A stretch of DNA of 64,000 nt, from assembly GCA_963995525.1 (NCBI GenBank), contig OZ023207.1:35168792-35232791 (forward strand). The letters run 5' to 3'. The position numbers and the translations under genes were made by a program. Origin of the DNA: Escarpia spicata. Its lineage: Eukaryota > Annelida > Polychaeta > Sabellida > Siboglinidae. Below the pieces are notes generated by a model. The model made no database searches and was not told where the DNA came from. It saw only the letters and a program-made list of their open reading frames with translations. This document shows, in pieces, positions 39,961-52,900 of this stretch; the stretch's first letter is position 1, and every line of letters starts with the position of its first letter.

Positions 39961-41129
39961 GAAATATTATGCTATCACTTCGAATTGATCGATACTCAGC
40001 ATTTGGGAACGTTTTTAACTGTTGATTACCCCCTATAAATGAAAAATAACCGTCAGAAAACGTCTACATTGCTGTGAATGTGAGCTGTACGGTTATACAC
40101 GAGAAACATTATGTTATGCCATTGAATTGAACGATATTCAGAATTTTGCATCGTTTTAAAGTGTTAATTACCCCCTGTAAATGAAAACTAACCATCAGAA
40201 AACGTCTACAATGCTGTGAATGTAAGCCGAACGGTGATACATACGAAATATTATGTTATATCATTGAAATGAACGATATTCATCATTTGGCAACGTTTTT
40301 AACTTTTCTTTACCCTTATAAATGAAAACTAACCGTCAGAAAATGTCTAGACTACTGTGATAGTGAAATGTACGTTCATACAAGATAAATATTATGCTAT
40401 CACTTCGAATTGATTCATACTCAGCATTTGGGAACGTTTTTAACTGTTGATTACCCCCTATAAATGAAAACAAACCGTCAGAAAACGTGTACATTGCTGT
40501 AAATGTGAGCTGTACGGTTATACACGCGAAATATTATGTTATGCCATTGAATTGAACAATATTCAGCATTTTGCATCGTTTTAAAATGTTGATTACACCC
40601 AATAAATGAAAACTAACCATCAGAAAACGTCTACAATGCTGTGATTGTAAGCCGAACGGTGATACATACGAAATATTATGTTATATCATTGAAATGAACG
40701 ATATTCAGCATTTGGCAACGTTTTTAACTTTTCTTTACCCCCTATAAATGAAAACTAACCGTCAAAAAATGTCTAGACTACTGTGATAGTGAACTGTACG
40801 ATCATAAAAGAGAAATATTATGCTATCACTTTGAATTGATTCATACTCAGCATTTGGGAATGTTTTTAACTGTTGATTACCCCCTATAAATGAAAACAAA
40901 CCGTCAGAAAACGTGTACATTGCTGTAAATGTGAGCTGTACGGTTATACATACGAAATATTATGTTATATCATTGAATTGAACGATATTCAGCATATGGT
41001 AACGGTTTTAACTTTTGATTACCCCTTATATATGAAAACTAACCGTCAGAAAATGTCTAGATTACTGTCGTAGAGAATTGTACGTTCATGCAAGAGAAAT
41101 ATTATGCTATCAGTTTGAATTGATTGAAA

Positions 41130-44100
41130 CTCAGCATTTGGGATCGTTTTTAACTGTTGATTACCCGCTGTAAATGAAAACTAACCGTCAGAAAACGTCT
41201 AGATTGCTGTAATAGTGACCTGAAGTGTCAAACAAGCGAACTATTATGCTATCACTTCGAATTGATCGATACTCAGCATTTGGGAACGTTTTTAACTGTT
41301 GATTACCCCCTATAAATGAAAAGTAACCATTAGAAAACGTCTACAATGCTGTGATTGTAAGCCGAACGGTGATACATAAGAAATATTATGTTATATCATT
41401 GAAATGAACGATATTCAGCATTTGGGATCGTTTTTAACTGTTGATTACCCGCTGTAAATGAAAACTAACCGTCAGAAAACGTGTACATTGCTGTAAATGT
41501 GAGCTGTACGGTTATACACGCGAAATATTATGTTATGCCATTGAATTGAACAATATTCAGCATTTTGCATCATTTTAAAGTGTTGATTACCCCCTATAAA
41601 TGAAAACAAACCGTCAGAAAACGTCTAGAATGCTCTGAATGTAAGCCGTACGGTGAAACATACGAAATATTATGTTATATCATTGAATTGAACGATATTC
41701 AGCATATGGTAACGGTTTTAACTTTTGATTACCCCTTATATATGAAAACTAACCGTCAGAAAATGTCTAGATTACTGTCGTAGAGAATTGTACGTTCATG
41801 CAAGAGAAATATTATGCTATCAGTTTGAATTGATTGAAACTCAGCATTTGGGATCGTTTTTAACTGTTGATTACCCGCTGTAAATGAAAACTAACCGTCA
41901 GAAAACGTCTAGATTGCTGTAATAGTGACCTGAAGTGTCAAACAAGCGAAATATTATGCTATCACTTCGAATTGATCGATACTCAGCATTTGGGAACGTT
42001 TTTAACTGTTGATTACCCCCTATAAATGAAAAATAACCGTCAGAAAACGTCTACATTGCTGTGAATGTGAGCTGTACTGTTATACACGAGAAACGTTATG
42101 TTATGCCATTGAATTGAACGATATTCAGAATATTGCATCGTTTTAAAGTGTTGATTTCCCCCTATAAAAGAAAACTAACCATCAGAAAACGTCTACAATG
42201 CTGTGATTGTAGGCCGAACTGTGATACATAAGAAATATTATGTTATATCATTGAAATGAACGATATTCAGCATTTGGCAACGTTTTTAACTCTTCTTTAC
42301 CCCCTATAAATGAAAACTAACCGTCAGAAAATGTCTAGACTATTGTGATAGTGAACTGTACGTTCATACAAGAGAAATATTATGCTATCACTTCGAATTG
42401 ATTCATACTCAGCATTTGGGAACGTTTTTAACTGTTGATTACCCCGTATAAATGAAAACAAACCGTCAGAAAACGTGTACATTGCTGTAAATGTGAGCTG
42501 TACGGTTATACACGCGAAATATTATGTTATGCCTTTGAATTGAACAATATTCAGCATTTTGCATCATTTTAAAGTGTTGATTACCCCCTATAAATGAAAA
42601 CAAACCGTCAGAAAACGTATAGAATGCTCTGAATGTAAGCCGTACGGTGAAACATACGAAATATTATGTTATATCATTTAATTGAACGATATTCAGCACA
42701 AGGTAACGGTTTAAACTTTTGATTACCCCTTATATATGAAAACTAACCGTCAGAAAATGTCTAGATTACTGTCGTAGAGAATTGTACGTTCATGCAAGAG
42801 AAATATTATGCTATCAGTTTGATTTGATTGAAACTCAGCATTTGGGATCGTTTTTAACTGTTGATTACCCGCTGTAAATGAAAACTAACCGTCAGAAAAC
42901 GTCTACATTGCTGTAATAGTGACCTGAAGTGTCAAACAAGCGAAATATTATGCTATCACTTCGAATTGATCGATACTCAGCATTTGTGAACGTTTTTAAC
43001 TGTTGATTACCCCCTATAAATGAAAAATAACCGTCAGAAAACGTCTACATTGCTGTGAATGTGAGCTGTACGGTTATACACGAGAAACGTTATGTTATGC
43101 CATTGAATTGAACGATATTCAGCATTTGGCAACGTTTTTAACTCTTCTTTACCCCCTATAAATGAAAACTAACCGTCAGAAAATGTCTAGACTATTGTGA
43201 TAGTGAACTGTACGTTCATACAAGAGAAATATTATGCTATCACTTCGAATTGATTCATACTCAGCATTTGGGAACGTTTTAAATTGTTGACTTCCCCCTA
43301 TAAATGAAAACAAACCTTCAGAAAACGTGTACATTGCTGTAAATGTGAGCTGTACGGTTATACACGCGAAATATTATGTTATGCAATTGAATTGAACAAT
43401 ATTCAGCATTTTGCATCATTTTAAAGTGTTGATTACCCCCTATAAATGAAAACAAACCGTCAGAAAACGTGTAGAATGCTCTGAATGTAAGCCGTACGGT
43501 GAAACGTACGAAATATTATGTTATATCATTGAATTGAACGATATTCAGCATATGGTAACGGTTTTAACTTTTGATTACCCCTTATATATGAAAACTAACC
43601 GTCAGAAAATTTCTAGATTACTGTCGTAGAGAACTGTACGTTCATGCAAGAGAAATATAATGCTATCAGTTTGAATTGATTGAAACTCAGCATTTGGGAT
43701 CGTTTTTAACTGTTGATTACCCGCTGTAAATGAAAACTAACCGTCAGAAAACGTCTAGATTGCTGTAATAGTGACCTGAAGTGTCAAACAAGCGAAATAT
43801 TATGCTATCACTTCGAATTGATCGATACTCAGCATTTGGGAATGTTTTTAACTGTTGATTACCCCCTATAAATGAAAAGTAACCATCAGAAAACGTCTAC
43901 AATGCTGTGATTGTAAGCCGAACGGTGATACATAAGAAATATTATGTTATATCATTGAAATGAACGATATTCAGCATTTGGCAACGTTTTTAACTTTTCT
44001 TTACCCCCTATCAATGAAAACTAACCGTCAGAAAATGTCTAGACTATTGTGATAGTGAACTGTACGTTCATACAAGAGAAATATTATGCTATCAGTTTGA

Positions 44101-44540
44101 AGTGATTGAAACTCAGCATTTGGGATCGTTTTTAACTGTTGATTACCCGCTGTAAATGAAAACTAACCGTCAGAAAACGTGTACATTGCTGTAAATGTGA
44201 GCTGTACGGTTATACACGCGAAATATTATGTTATGCCATTGAATTGAACAATATTCAGCATTTTGCATCATTTTAAAGTGTTGATTACCCCCTATAAATG
44301 AAAACAAACCGTCAGAAAACGTCTAGAATGCTCTGAATGTAAGCCGTACGGTGAAACATACGAAATATTATGTTATATCATTTAATTGAACGATATTCAG
44401 CACAAGGTAACGGTTTAAACTTTTGATTACCCCTTATATATGAAAACTAACCGTCAGAAAATGTCTAGATTACTGTCGTAGAGAATTGTACGTTCATGCA
44501 AGAGAAATATTATGCTATCAGTTTGATTTGATTGAAACTC
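41130..44540 (+). repeat. 3408-bp (24-mer) nested repeat, first copy (approximate limits)
   Basis: Markers repeat 3408 bp later: ccattagaaaacg (41330 and 44738), gtactgtt (42078 and 45486), taggccgaactg (42210 and 45618), taaattgttgacttc (43280 and 46688). 3408 is exactly 24 x 142. The left limit is placed where aligned bases begin to agree (E monomer agtttgaattg versus agtttgatttg) and is uncertain by about 100 bp. Confidence 0.82.
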
Positions 44541-47485
44541 AGCATTTGGGATCGTTTTTAACTGTTGATTACCCGCTGTAAATGAAAACTAACCGTCAGA
44601 AAACGTCTAGATTGCTGTAATAGTGACCTGAAGTGTCAAACAAGCGAACTATTATGCTATCACTTCGAATTGATCGATACTCAGCATTTGGGAACGTTTT
44701 TAACTGTTGATTACCCCCTATAAATGAAAAGTAACCATTAGAAAACGTCTACAATGCTGTGATTGTAAGCCGAACGGTGATACATAAGAAATATTATGTT
44801 ATATCATTGAAATGAACGATATTCAGCATTTGGGATCGTTTTTAACTGTTGATTACCCGCTGTAAATGAAAACTAACCGTCAGAAAACGTGTACATTGCT
44901 GTAAATGTGAGCTGTACGGTTATACACGCGAAATATTATGTTATGCCATTGAATTGAACAATATTCAGCATTTTGCATCATTTTAAAGTGTTGATTACCC
45001 CCTATAAATGAAAACAAACCGTCAGAAAACGTCTAGAATGCTCTGAATGTAAGCCGTACGGTGAAACATACGAAATATTATGTTATATCATTGAATTGAA
45101 CGATATTCAGCATATGGTAACGGTTTTAACTTTTGATTACCCCTTATATATGAAAACTAACCGTCAGAAAATGTCTAGATTACTGTCGTAGAGAATTGTA
45201 CGTTCATGCAAGAGAAATATTATGCTATCAGTTTGAATTGATTGAAACTCAGCATTTGGGATCGTTTTTAACTGTTGATTACCCGCTGTAAATGAAAACT
45301 AACCGTCAGAAAACGTCTAGATTGCTGTAATAGTGACCTGAAGTGTCAAACAAGCGAAATATTATGCTATCACTTCGAATTGATCGATACTCAGCATTTG
45401 GGAACGTTTTTAACTGTTGATTACCCCCTATAAATGAAAAATAACCGTCAGAAAACGTCTACATTGCTGTGAATGTGAGCTGTACTGTTATACACGAGAA
45501 ACGTTATGTTATGCCATTGAATTGAACGATATTCAGAATATTGCATCGTTTTAAAGTGTTGATTTCCCCCTATAAAAGAAAACTAACCATCAGAAAACGT
45601 CTACAATGCTGTGATTGTAGGCCGAACTGTGATACATAAGAAATATTATGTTATATCATTGAAATGAACGATATTCAGCATTTGGCAACGTTTTTAACTC
45701 TTCTTTACCCCCTATAAATGAAAACTAACCGTCAGAAAATGTCTAGACTATTGTGATAGTGAACTGTACGTTCATACAAGAGAAATATTATGCTATCACT
45801 TCGAATTGATTCATACTCAGCATTTGGGAACGTTTTTAACTGTTGATTACCCCGTATAAATGAAAACAAACCGTCAGAAAACGTGTACATTGCTGTAAAT
45901 GTGAGCTGTACGGTTATACACGCGAAATATTATGTTATGCCTTTGAATTGAACAATATTCAGCATTTTGCATCATTTTAAAGTGTTGATTACCCCCTATA
46001 AATGAAAACAAACCGTCAGAAAACGTATAGAATGCTCTGAATGTAAGCCGTACGGTGAAACATACGAAATATTATGTTATATCATTTAATTGAACGATAT
46101 TCAGCACAAGGTAACGGTTTAAACTTTTGATTACCCCTTATATATGAAAACTAACCGTCAGAAAATGTCTAGATTACTGTCGTAGAGAATTGTACGTTCA
46201 TGCAAGAGAAATATTATGCTATCAGTTTGATTTGATTGAAACTCAGCATTTGGGATCGTTTTTAACTGTTGATTACCCGCTGTAAATGAAAACTAACCGT
46301 CAGAAAACGTCTACATTGCTGTAATAGTGACCTGAAGTGTCAAACAAGCGAAATATTATGCTATCACTTCGAATTGATCGATACTCAGCATTTGTGAACG
46401 TTTTTAACTGTTGATTACCCCCTATAAATGAAAAATAACCGTCAGAAAACGTCTACATTGCTGTGAATGTGAGCTGTACGGTTATACACGAGAAACGTTA
46501 TGTTATGCCATTGAATTGAACGATATTCAGCATTTGGCAACGTTTTTAACTCTTCTTTACCCCCTATAAATGAAAACTAACCGTCAGAAAATGTCTAGAC
46601 TATTGTGATAGTGAACTGTACGTTCATACAAGAGAAATATTATGCTATCACTTCGAATTGATTCATACTCAGCATTTGGGAACGTTTTAAATTGTTGACT
46701 TCCCCCTATAAATGAAAACAAACCTTCAGAAAACGTGTACATTGCTGTAAATGTGAGCTGTACGGTTATACACGCGAAATATTATGTTATGCAATTGAAT
46801 TGAACAATATTCAGCATTTTGCATCATTTTAAAGTGTTGATTACCCCCTATAAATGAAAACAAACCGTCAGAAAACGTGTAGAATGCTCTGAATGTAAGC
46901 CGTACGGTGAAACGTACGAAATATTATGTTATATCATTGAATTGAACGATATTCAGCATATGGTAACGGTTTTAACTTTTGATTACCCCTTATATATGAA
47001 AACTAACCGTCAGAAAATTTCTAGATTACTGTCGTAGAGAACTGTACGTTCATGCAAGAGAAATATAATGCTATCAGTTTGAATTGATTGAAACTCAGCA
47101 TTTGGGATCGTTTTTAACTGTTGATTACCCGCTGTAAATGAAAACTAACCGTCAGAAAACGTCTAGATTGCTGTAATAGTGACCTGAAGTGTCAAACAAG
47201 CGAAATATTATGCTATCACTTCGAATTGATCGATACTCAGCATTTGGGAATGTTTTTAACTGTTGATTACCCCCTATAAATGAAAAGTAACCATCAGAAA
47301 ACGTCTACAATGCTGTGATTGTAAGCCGAACGGTGATACATAAGAAATATTATGTTATATCATTGAAATGAACGATATTCAGCATTTGGCAACGTTTTTA
47401 ACTTTTCTTTACCCCCTATCAATGAAAACTAACCGTCAGAAAATGTCTAGACTATTGTGATAGTGAACTGTACGTTCATACAAGA
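44541..47485 (+). repeat. 3408-bp nested repeat, second copy, truncated
   Basis: It follows the first 24-mer copy in register until 47486. There the first copy has the E/B fusion monomer (agtttgaagtgattg) but this copy instead has a normal B monomer with ccccgtataaatg, starting a repeat of the preceding 1704 bp. Confidence 0.8.
45782..47485 (+). repeat. 1704-bp (12-mer) nested repeat, copy 1
   Basis: Monomer starts at 45782, 47486 and 49190 are spaced exactly 1704 bp (12 x 142). The tags ccccgtataaatg, gcctttgaattg, acaaggtaacgg, atttgtgaacg, taaattgttgacttc (46688) and gggaatg run in order and recur in the next unit. Confidence 0.87.
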
Positions 47486-49189
47486 GAAATATTATGCTAT
47501 CACTTCGAATTGATTCATACTCAGCATTTGGGAACGTTTTTAACTGTTGATTACCCCGTATAAATGAAAACAAACCGTCAGAAAACGTGTACATTGCTGT
47601 AAATGTGAGCTGTACGGTTATACACGCGAAATATTATGTTATGCCTTTGAATTGAACAATATTCAGCATTTTGCATCATTTTAAAGTGTTGATTACCCCC
47701 TATAAATGAAAACAAACCGTCAGAAAACGTATAGAATGCTCTGAATGTAAGTCGTACGGTGAAACATACGAAATATTATGTTATATCATTTAATTGAACG
47801 ATATTCAGCACAAGGTAACGGTTTAAACTTTTGATTACCCCTTATATATGAAAACTAACCGTCAGAAAATGTCTAGATTACTGTCGTAGAGAATTGTACG
47901 TTCATGCAAGAGAAATATTATGCTATCAGTTTGATTTGATTGAAACTCAGCATTTGGGATCGTTTTTAACTGTTGATTACCCGCTGTAAATGAAAACTAA
48001 CCGTCAGAAAACGTCTACATTGCTGTAATAGTGACCTGAAGTGTCAAACAAGCGAAATATTATGCTATCACTTCGAATTGATCGATACTCAGCATTTGTG
48101 AACGTTTTTAACTGTTGATTACCCCCTATAAATGAAAAATAACCGTCAGAAAACGTCTACATTGCTGTGAATGTGAGCTGTACGGTTATACACGAGAAAC
48201 GTTATGTTATGCCATTGAATTGAACGATATTCAGCATTTGGCAACGTTTTTAACTCTTCTATACCCCCTATAAATGAAAACTAACCGTCAGAAAATGTCT
48301 AGACTATTGTGATAGTGAACTGTACGTTCATACAAGAGAAATATTATGCTATCACTTCGAATTGATTCATACTCAGCATTTGGGAACGTTTTAAATTGTT
48401 GACTTCCCCCTATAAATGAAAACAAACCTTCAGAAAACGTGTACATTGCTGTAAATGTGAGCTGTACGGTTATACACGCGAAATATTATGTTATGCAATT
48501 GAATTGAACAATATTCAGCATTTTGCATCATTTTAAAGTGTTGATTACCCCCTATAAATGAAAACAAACCGTCAGAAAACGTGTAGAATGCTCTGAATGT
48601 AAGCCGTACGGTGAAACGTACGAAATATTATGTTATATCATTGAATTGAACGATATTCAGCATATGGTAACGGTTTTAACTTTTGATTACCCCTTATATA
48701 TGAAAACTAACCGTCAGAAAATTTCTAGATTACTGTCGTAGAGAACTGTACGTTCATGCAAGAGAAATATAATGCTATCAGTTTGAATTGATTGAAACTC
48801 AGCATTTGGGATCGTTTTTAACTGTTGATTACCCGCTGTAAATGAAAACTAACCGTCAGAAAACGTCTAGATTGCTGTAATAGTGACCTGAAGTGTCAAA
48901 CAAGCGAAATATTATGCTATCACTTCGAATTGATCGATACTCAGCATTTGGGAATGTTTTTAACTGTTGATTACCCCCTATAAATGAAAAGTAACCATCA
49001 GAAAACGTCTACAATGCTGTGATTGTAAGCCGAACGGTGATACATAAGAAATATTATGTTATATCATTGAAATGAACGATATTCAGCATTTGGCAACGTT
49101 TTTAACTTTTCTTTACCCCCTATCAATGAAAACTAACCGTCAGAAAATGTCTAGACTATTGTGATAGTGAACTGTACGTTCATACAAGA
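47486..49189 (+). repeat. 1704-bp (12-mer) nested repeat, copy 2
   Basis: It repeats the tags of the previous unit in order (taaattgttgacttc at 48392, gggaatg near 48952). Private changes include gtaagtcgtacgg near 47750 and cttctataccc near 48257. At 49190 the E/B fusion monomer follows, as it does after the matching stretch near 44.08 kb. Confidence 0.87.
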
Positions 49190-49964
49190 GAAATATTATG
49201 CTATCAGTTTGAAGTGATTGAAACTCAGCATTTGGGATCGTTTTTAACTGTTGATTACCCGCTGTAAATGAAAACTAACCGTCAGAAAACGTGTACATTG
49301 CTGTAAATGTGAGCTGTACGGTTATACACGCGAAATATTATGTTATGCCATTGAATTGAACAATATTCAGCATTTTGCATCATTTTAAAGTGTTGATTAC
49401 CCCCTATAAATGAAAACAAACCGTCAGAAAACGTCTAGAATGCTCTGAATGTAAGCCGTACGGTGAAACATACGAAATATTATGTTATATCATTTAATTG
49501 AACGATATTCAGCACAAGGTAACGGTTTAAACTTTTGATTACCCCTTATATATGAAAACTAACCGTCAGAAAATGTCTAGATTACTGTCGTAGAGAATTG
49601 TACGTTCATGCAAGAGAAATATTATGCTATCAGTTTGATTTGATTGAAACTCAGCATTTGGGATCGTTTTTAACTGTTGATTACCCGCTGTAAATGAAAA
49701 CTAACCGTCAGAAAACGTCTACATTGCTGTAATAGTGACCTGAAGTGTCAAACAAGCGAAATATTATGCTATCACTTCGAATTGATCGATACTCAGCATT
49801 TGTGAACGTTTTTAACTGTTGATTACCCCCTATAAATGAAAAATAACCGTCAGAAAACGTCTACATTGCTGTGAATGTGAGCTGTACGGTTATACACGAG
49901 AAACGTTATGTTATGCCATTGAATTGAACGATATTCAGCATTTGGCAACGTTTTTAACTCTTCT
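49190..49964 (+). repeat. Junction segment between 12-mers and unit 3
   Basis: It starts with the E/B fusion monomer and an acaagg-type D monomer as at 44.08-44.5 kb (offset 5112 = 36 monomers). From gtctacattgctgtaatag (about 49720) it follows the 12-mer copy (offset 1704). It passes within a G/A hybrid monomer (49900) into the third macro-unit at cttctttacccca. Confidence 0.75.
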
Positions 49965-52900
49965 TTACCCCATATAAATGAAAACTAACCGTCAGAAAAT
50001 GTCTAGACTATTGTGATAGTGAACTGTACGTTGATACAAGAGAAATATTATGCTATCACTTCGAATTGATTCATACTCAGCATTTGGGTACGTTTTTAAC
50101 TGTTGATTACCCCCTATAAATGAAAACAAACCGTCAGAAAACGTCTAGAATGCTCTGAATGTAAGCCGTACGGTGAAACATACGAAATATTATGTTATAT
50201 CATTGAATTGAACGATATTCAGCATATGGTAACGGTTTTAACTTTTGATTACCCCTTATATATGAAAACTAACCGTCAGAAAATGTCTAGATTACTGTCG
50301 TAGAGAACTGTACGTTCATGCAAGAGAAATATTATGCTATCAGTTTGAATTGATTGAAACTCAGCATTTGGGATCGTTTTTAACTGTTGATTACCCCCTA
50401 TAAATGAAAACAAACCGTCAGAAAACGTGTACATTGCTGTAAATGTGAGCTGTACGGTTATACACGCGAAATATTATGTTATGCCATTGAATTGAACAAT
50501 ATTCAGCATTTTGCATCGTTTTAAAATGTTGATTACCCCCAATAAATGAAAACTAACCATCAGAAAATGTCTACAATGCTGTGATTGTAAGCCGAACGGT
50601 GATACATACGAAATATTATGTTATATCATTGAAATGAACGATATTCAGCATTTGGCAACGTTTTTAACTTTTCTTTACCCCCTATTAATGAAAACTAACC
50701 GTCAGAAAATGTCTAGACTACTGTGATAGTGAACTGTACGATCATAAAAGAGAAATATTATGCTATCACTTCGAATTGATTCATACTCAGCATTTGGGAA
50801 CGTTTTTAACTGTTGATTACCCCCTATAAATGAAAACAAACCGTCAGAAAACGTGTACATTGCTGAAATGTGAGCTGTACGGTTATACATACGAAATATT
50901 ATGTTATATCATTGAATTGAACGATATTCAGCATATGGTAACGGTTTTAACTTTTGATTACCCCTTATATATGAAAACTAACCGTCAGAAAATGTCTAGT
51001 TTACTGTCGTAGAAAATTGTACGTTCATGCAAGAGAAATATTATGCTATCACTTCGAATTGATTCATACTCAGCATTTGGGAACGTTTTTAACTGTTGAG
51101 TACCCCCTATAAATGAAAACAAACCGTCAGAAAACGTGTACATTGCTGTAAATGTGAGCAGTACGGTTATACACGCGAAATATTATGTTATGCCATTGAA
51201 TTGAACAATATTCAGCATTTTGCATCATTTTAAAGTGTTGATTACCCCTTATAAATGAAAACAAACCGTCAGAAAACGTCTAGAATGCTCTGAATGTAAG
51301 CCGTACAGTGAAACATACGAAATATTATGTTATATCATTGAATTGAACGATATTCAGCATATGGTAACGGTTTTAACTTTTGATTACCCCTTATATATGA
51401 AAACTAACCGTCAGAAAATGTCTAGATTACTGTCGTAGAGAACTGTACGTTCATGCAAGAGAAATATTATGCTATCAGTTTTTAACTGTTGATTACCCGA
51501 TGTAAATGAAAACTAACCGTCAGAAAACGTCTAGATTGCTGTAATAGTGACCTGAAGTGTCAAACAAGCGAAATATTATGCTATCACTTCGAATTGATCG
51601 ATACTCAGCATTTGGGAACGTTTTTAACTGTTGATTACCCCCTATAAATGAAAAATAACCGTCAGAAAACGTCTACATTGCTGTGAATGTGAGCTGTACG
51701 GTTATACACGAGAAACATTATGTAATGCCATTGAATTGAACGATATTCAGAATTTTGCATCGTTTTAAAGTGTTAATTACCCCCTGTAAATGAAAACTAA
51801 CCATCAGAAAACGTCTACAATGCTGTGAATGTAAGCCGAACGGTGATACATACGAAATATTATGTTATATCATTGAAATGAACGATATTCATCATTTGGC
51901 AACGTTTTTAACTTTTCTTTACCCTTATAAATGAAAACTAACCGTCAGAAAATGTCTAGACTACTGTGATAGTGAAATGTACGTTCATACAAGATAAATA
52001 TTATGCTATCACTTCGAATTGATTCATACTCAGCATTTGGGAACGTTTTTAACTGTTGATTACCCCCTATAAATGAAAACAAACCGTCAGAAAACGTGTA
52101 CATTGCTGTAAATGTGAGCTGTACGGTTATACACGCGAAATATTATGTTATGCCATTGAATTGAACAATATTCAGCATTTTGCATCGTTTTAAAATGTTG
52201 ATTACACCCAATAAATGAAAACTAACCATCAGAAAACGTCTACAATGCTGTGATTGTAAGCCGAACGGTGATACATACGAAATATTATGTTATATCATTG
52301 AAATGAACGATATTCAGCATTTGGCAACGTTTTTAACTTTTCTTTACCCCCTATAAATGAAAACTAACCGTCAAAAAATGTCTAGACTACTGTGATAGTG
52401 AACTGTACGATCATAAAAGAGAAATATTATGCTATCACTTTGAATTGATTCATACTCAGCATTTGGGAACGTTTTTAACTGTTGATTACCCCCTATAAAT
52501 GAAAACAAACCGTCAGAAAACGTGTACATTGCTGTAAATGTGAGCTGTACGGTTATACATACGAAATATTATGTTATATCATTGAATTGAACGATATTCA
52601 GCATATGGTAACGGTTTTAACTTTTGATTACCCCTTATATATGAAAACTAACCGTCAGAAAATGTCTAGATTACTGTCGTAGAGAATTGTACGTTCATGC
52701 AAGAGAAATATTATGCTATCAGTTTGAATTGATTGAAACTCAGCATTTGGGATCGTTTTTAACTGTTGATTACCCGCTGTAAATGAAAACTAACCGTCAG
52801 AAAACGTCTAGATTGCTGTAATAGTGACCTGAAGTGTCAAACAAGCGAACTATTATGCTATCACTTCGAATTGATCGATACTCAGCATTTGGGAACGTTT

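Larger units (their letters stand above)
36587..45355 (+). repeat. 8769-bp macro-repeat unit 2
   Basis: This is a nearly identical copy of 27818-36586. One clear difference found by eye is gaaaattaacc near 38091 versus gaaaactaacc near 29322. At its end the path departs from a third tandem copy: position 45486 has gtactgtt, following the 3408-bp relative at 42078, whereas the start of unit 2 has gtacggtt at the equivalent 36717. Confidence 0.9.

Noticed and set aside
50702..50890. Open frame of 62 codons on the - strand.
   Set aside because: Antisense of ordinary monomers, lengthened by the 1-bp deletion after 50865. No homologous open frame in the matching blocks at 12.2, 30.2 and 39.0 kb.
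50830..51012. Open frame of 60 codons on the + strand beginning at an ATG in the core.
   Set aside because: The 1-bp deletion (ttgctgaaatg instead of ttgctgtaaatg) removes the usual TAA. The frame then reads through the next monomer by chance; 142 bp is not a multiple of 3, so no repeat-encoded protein can persist.
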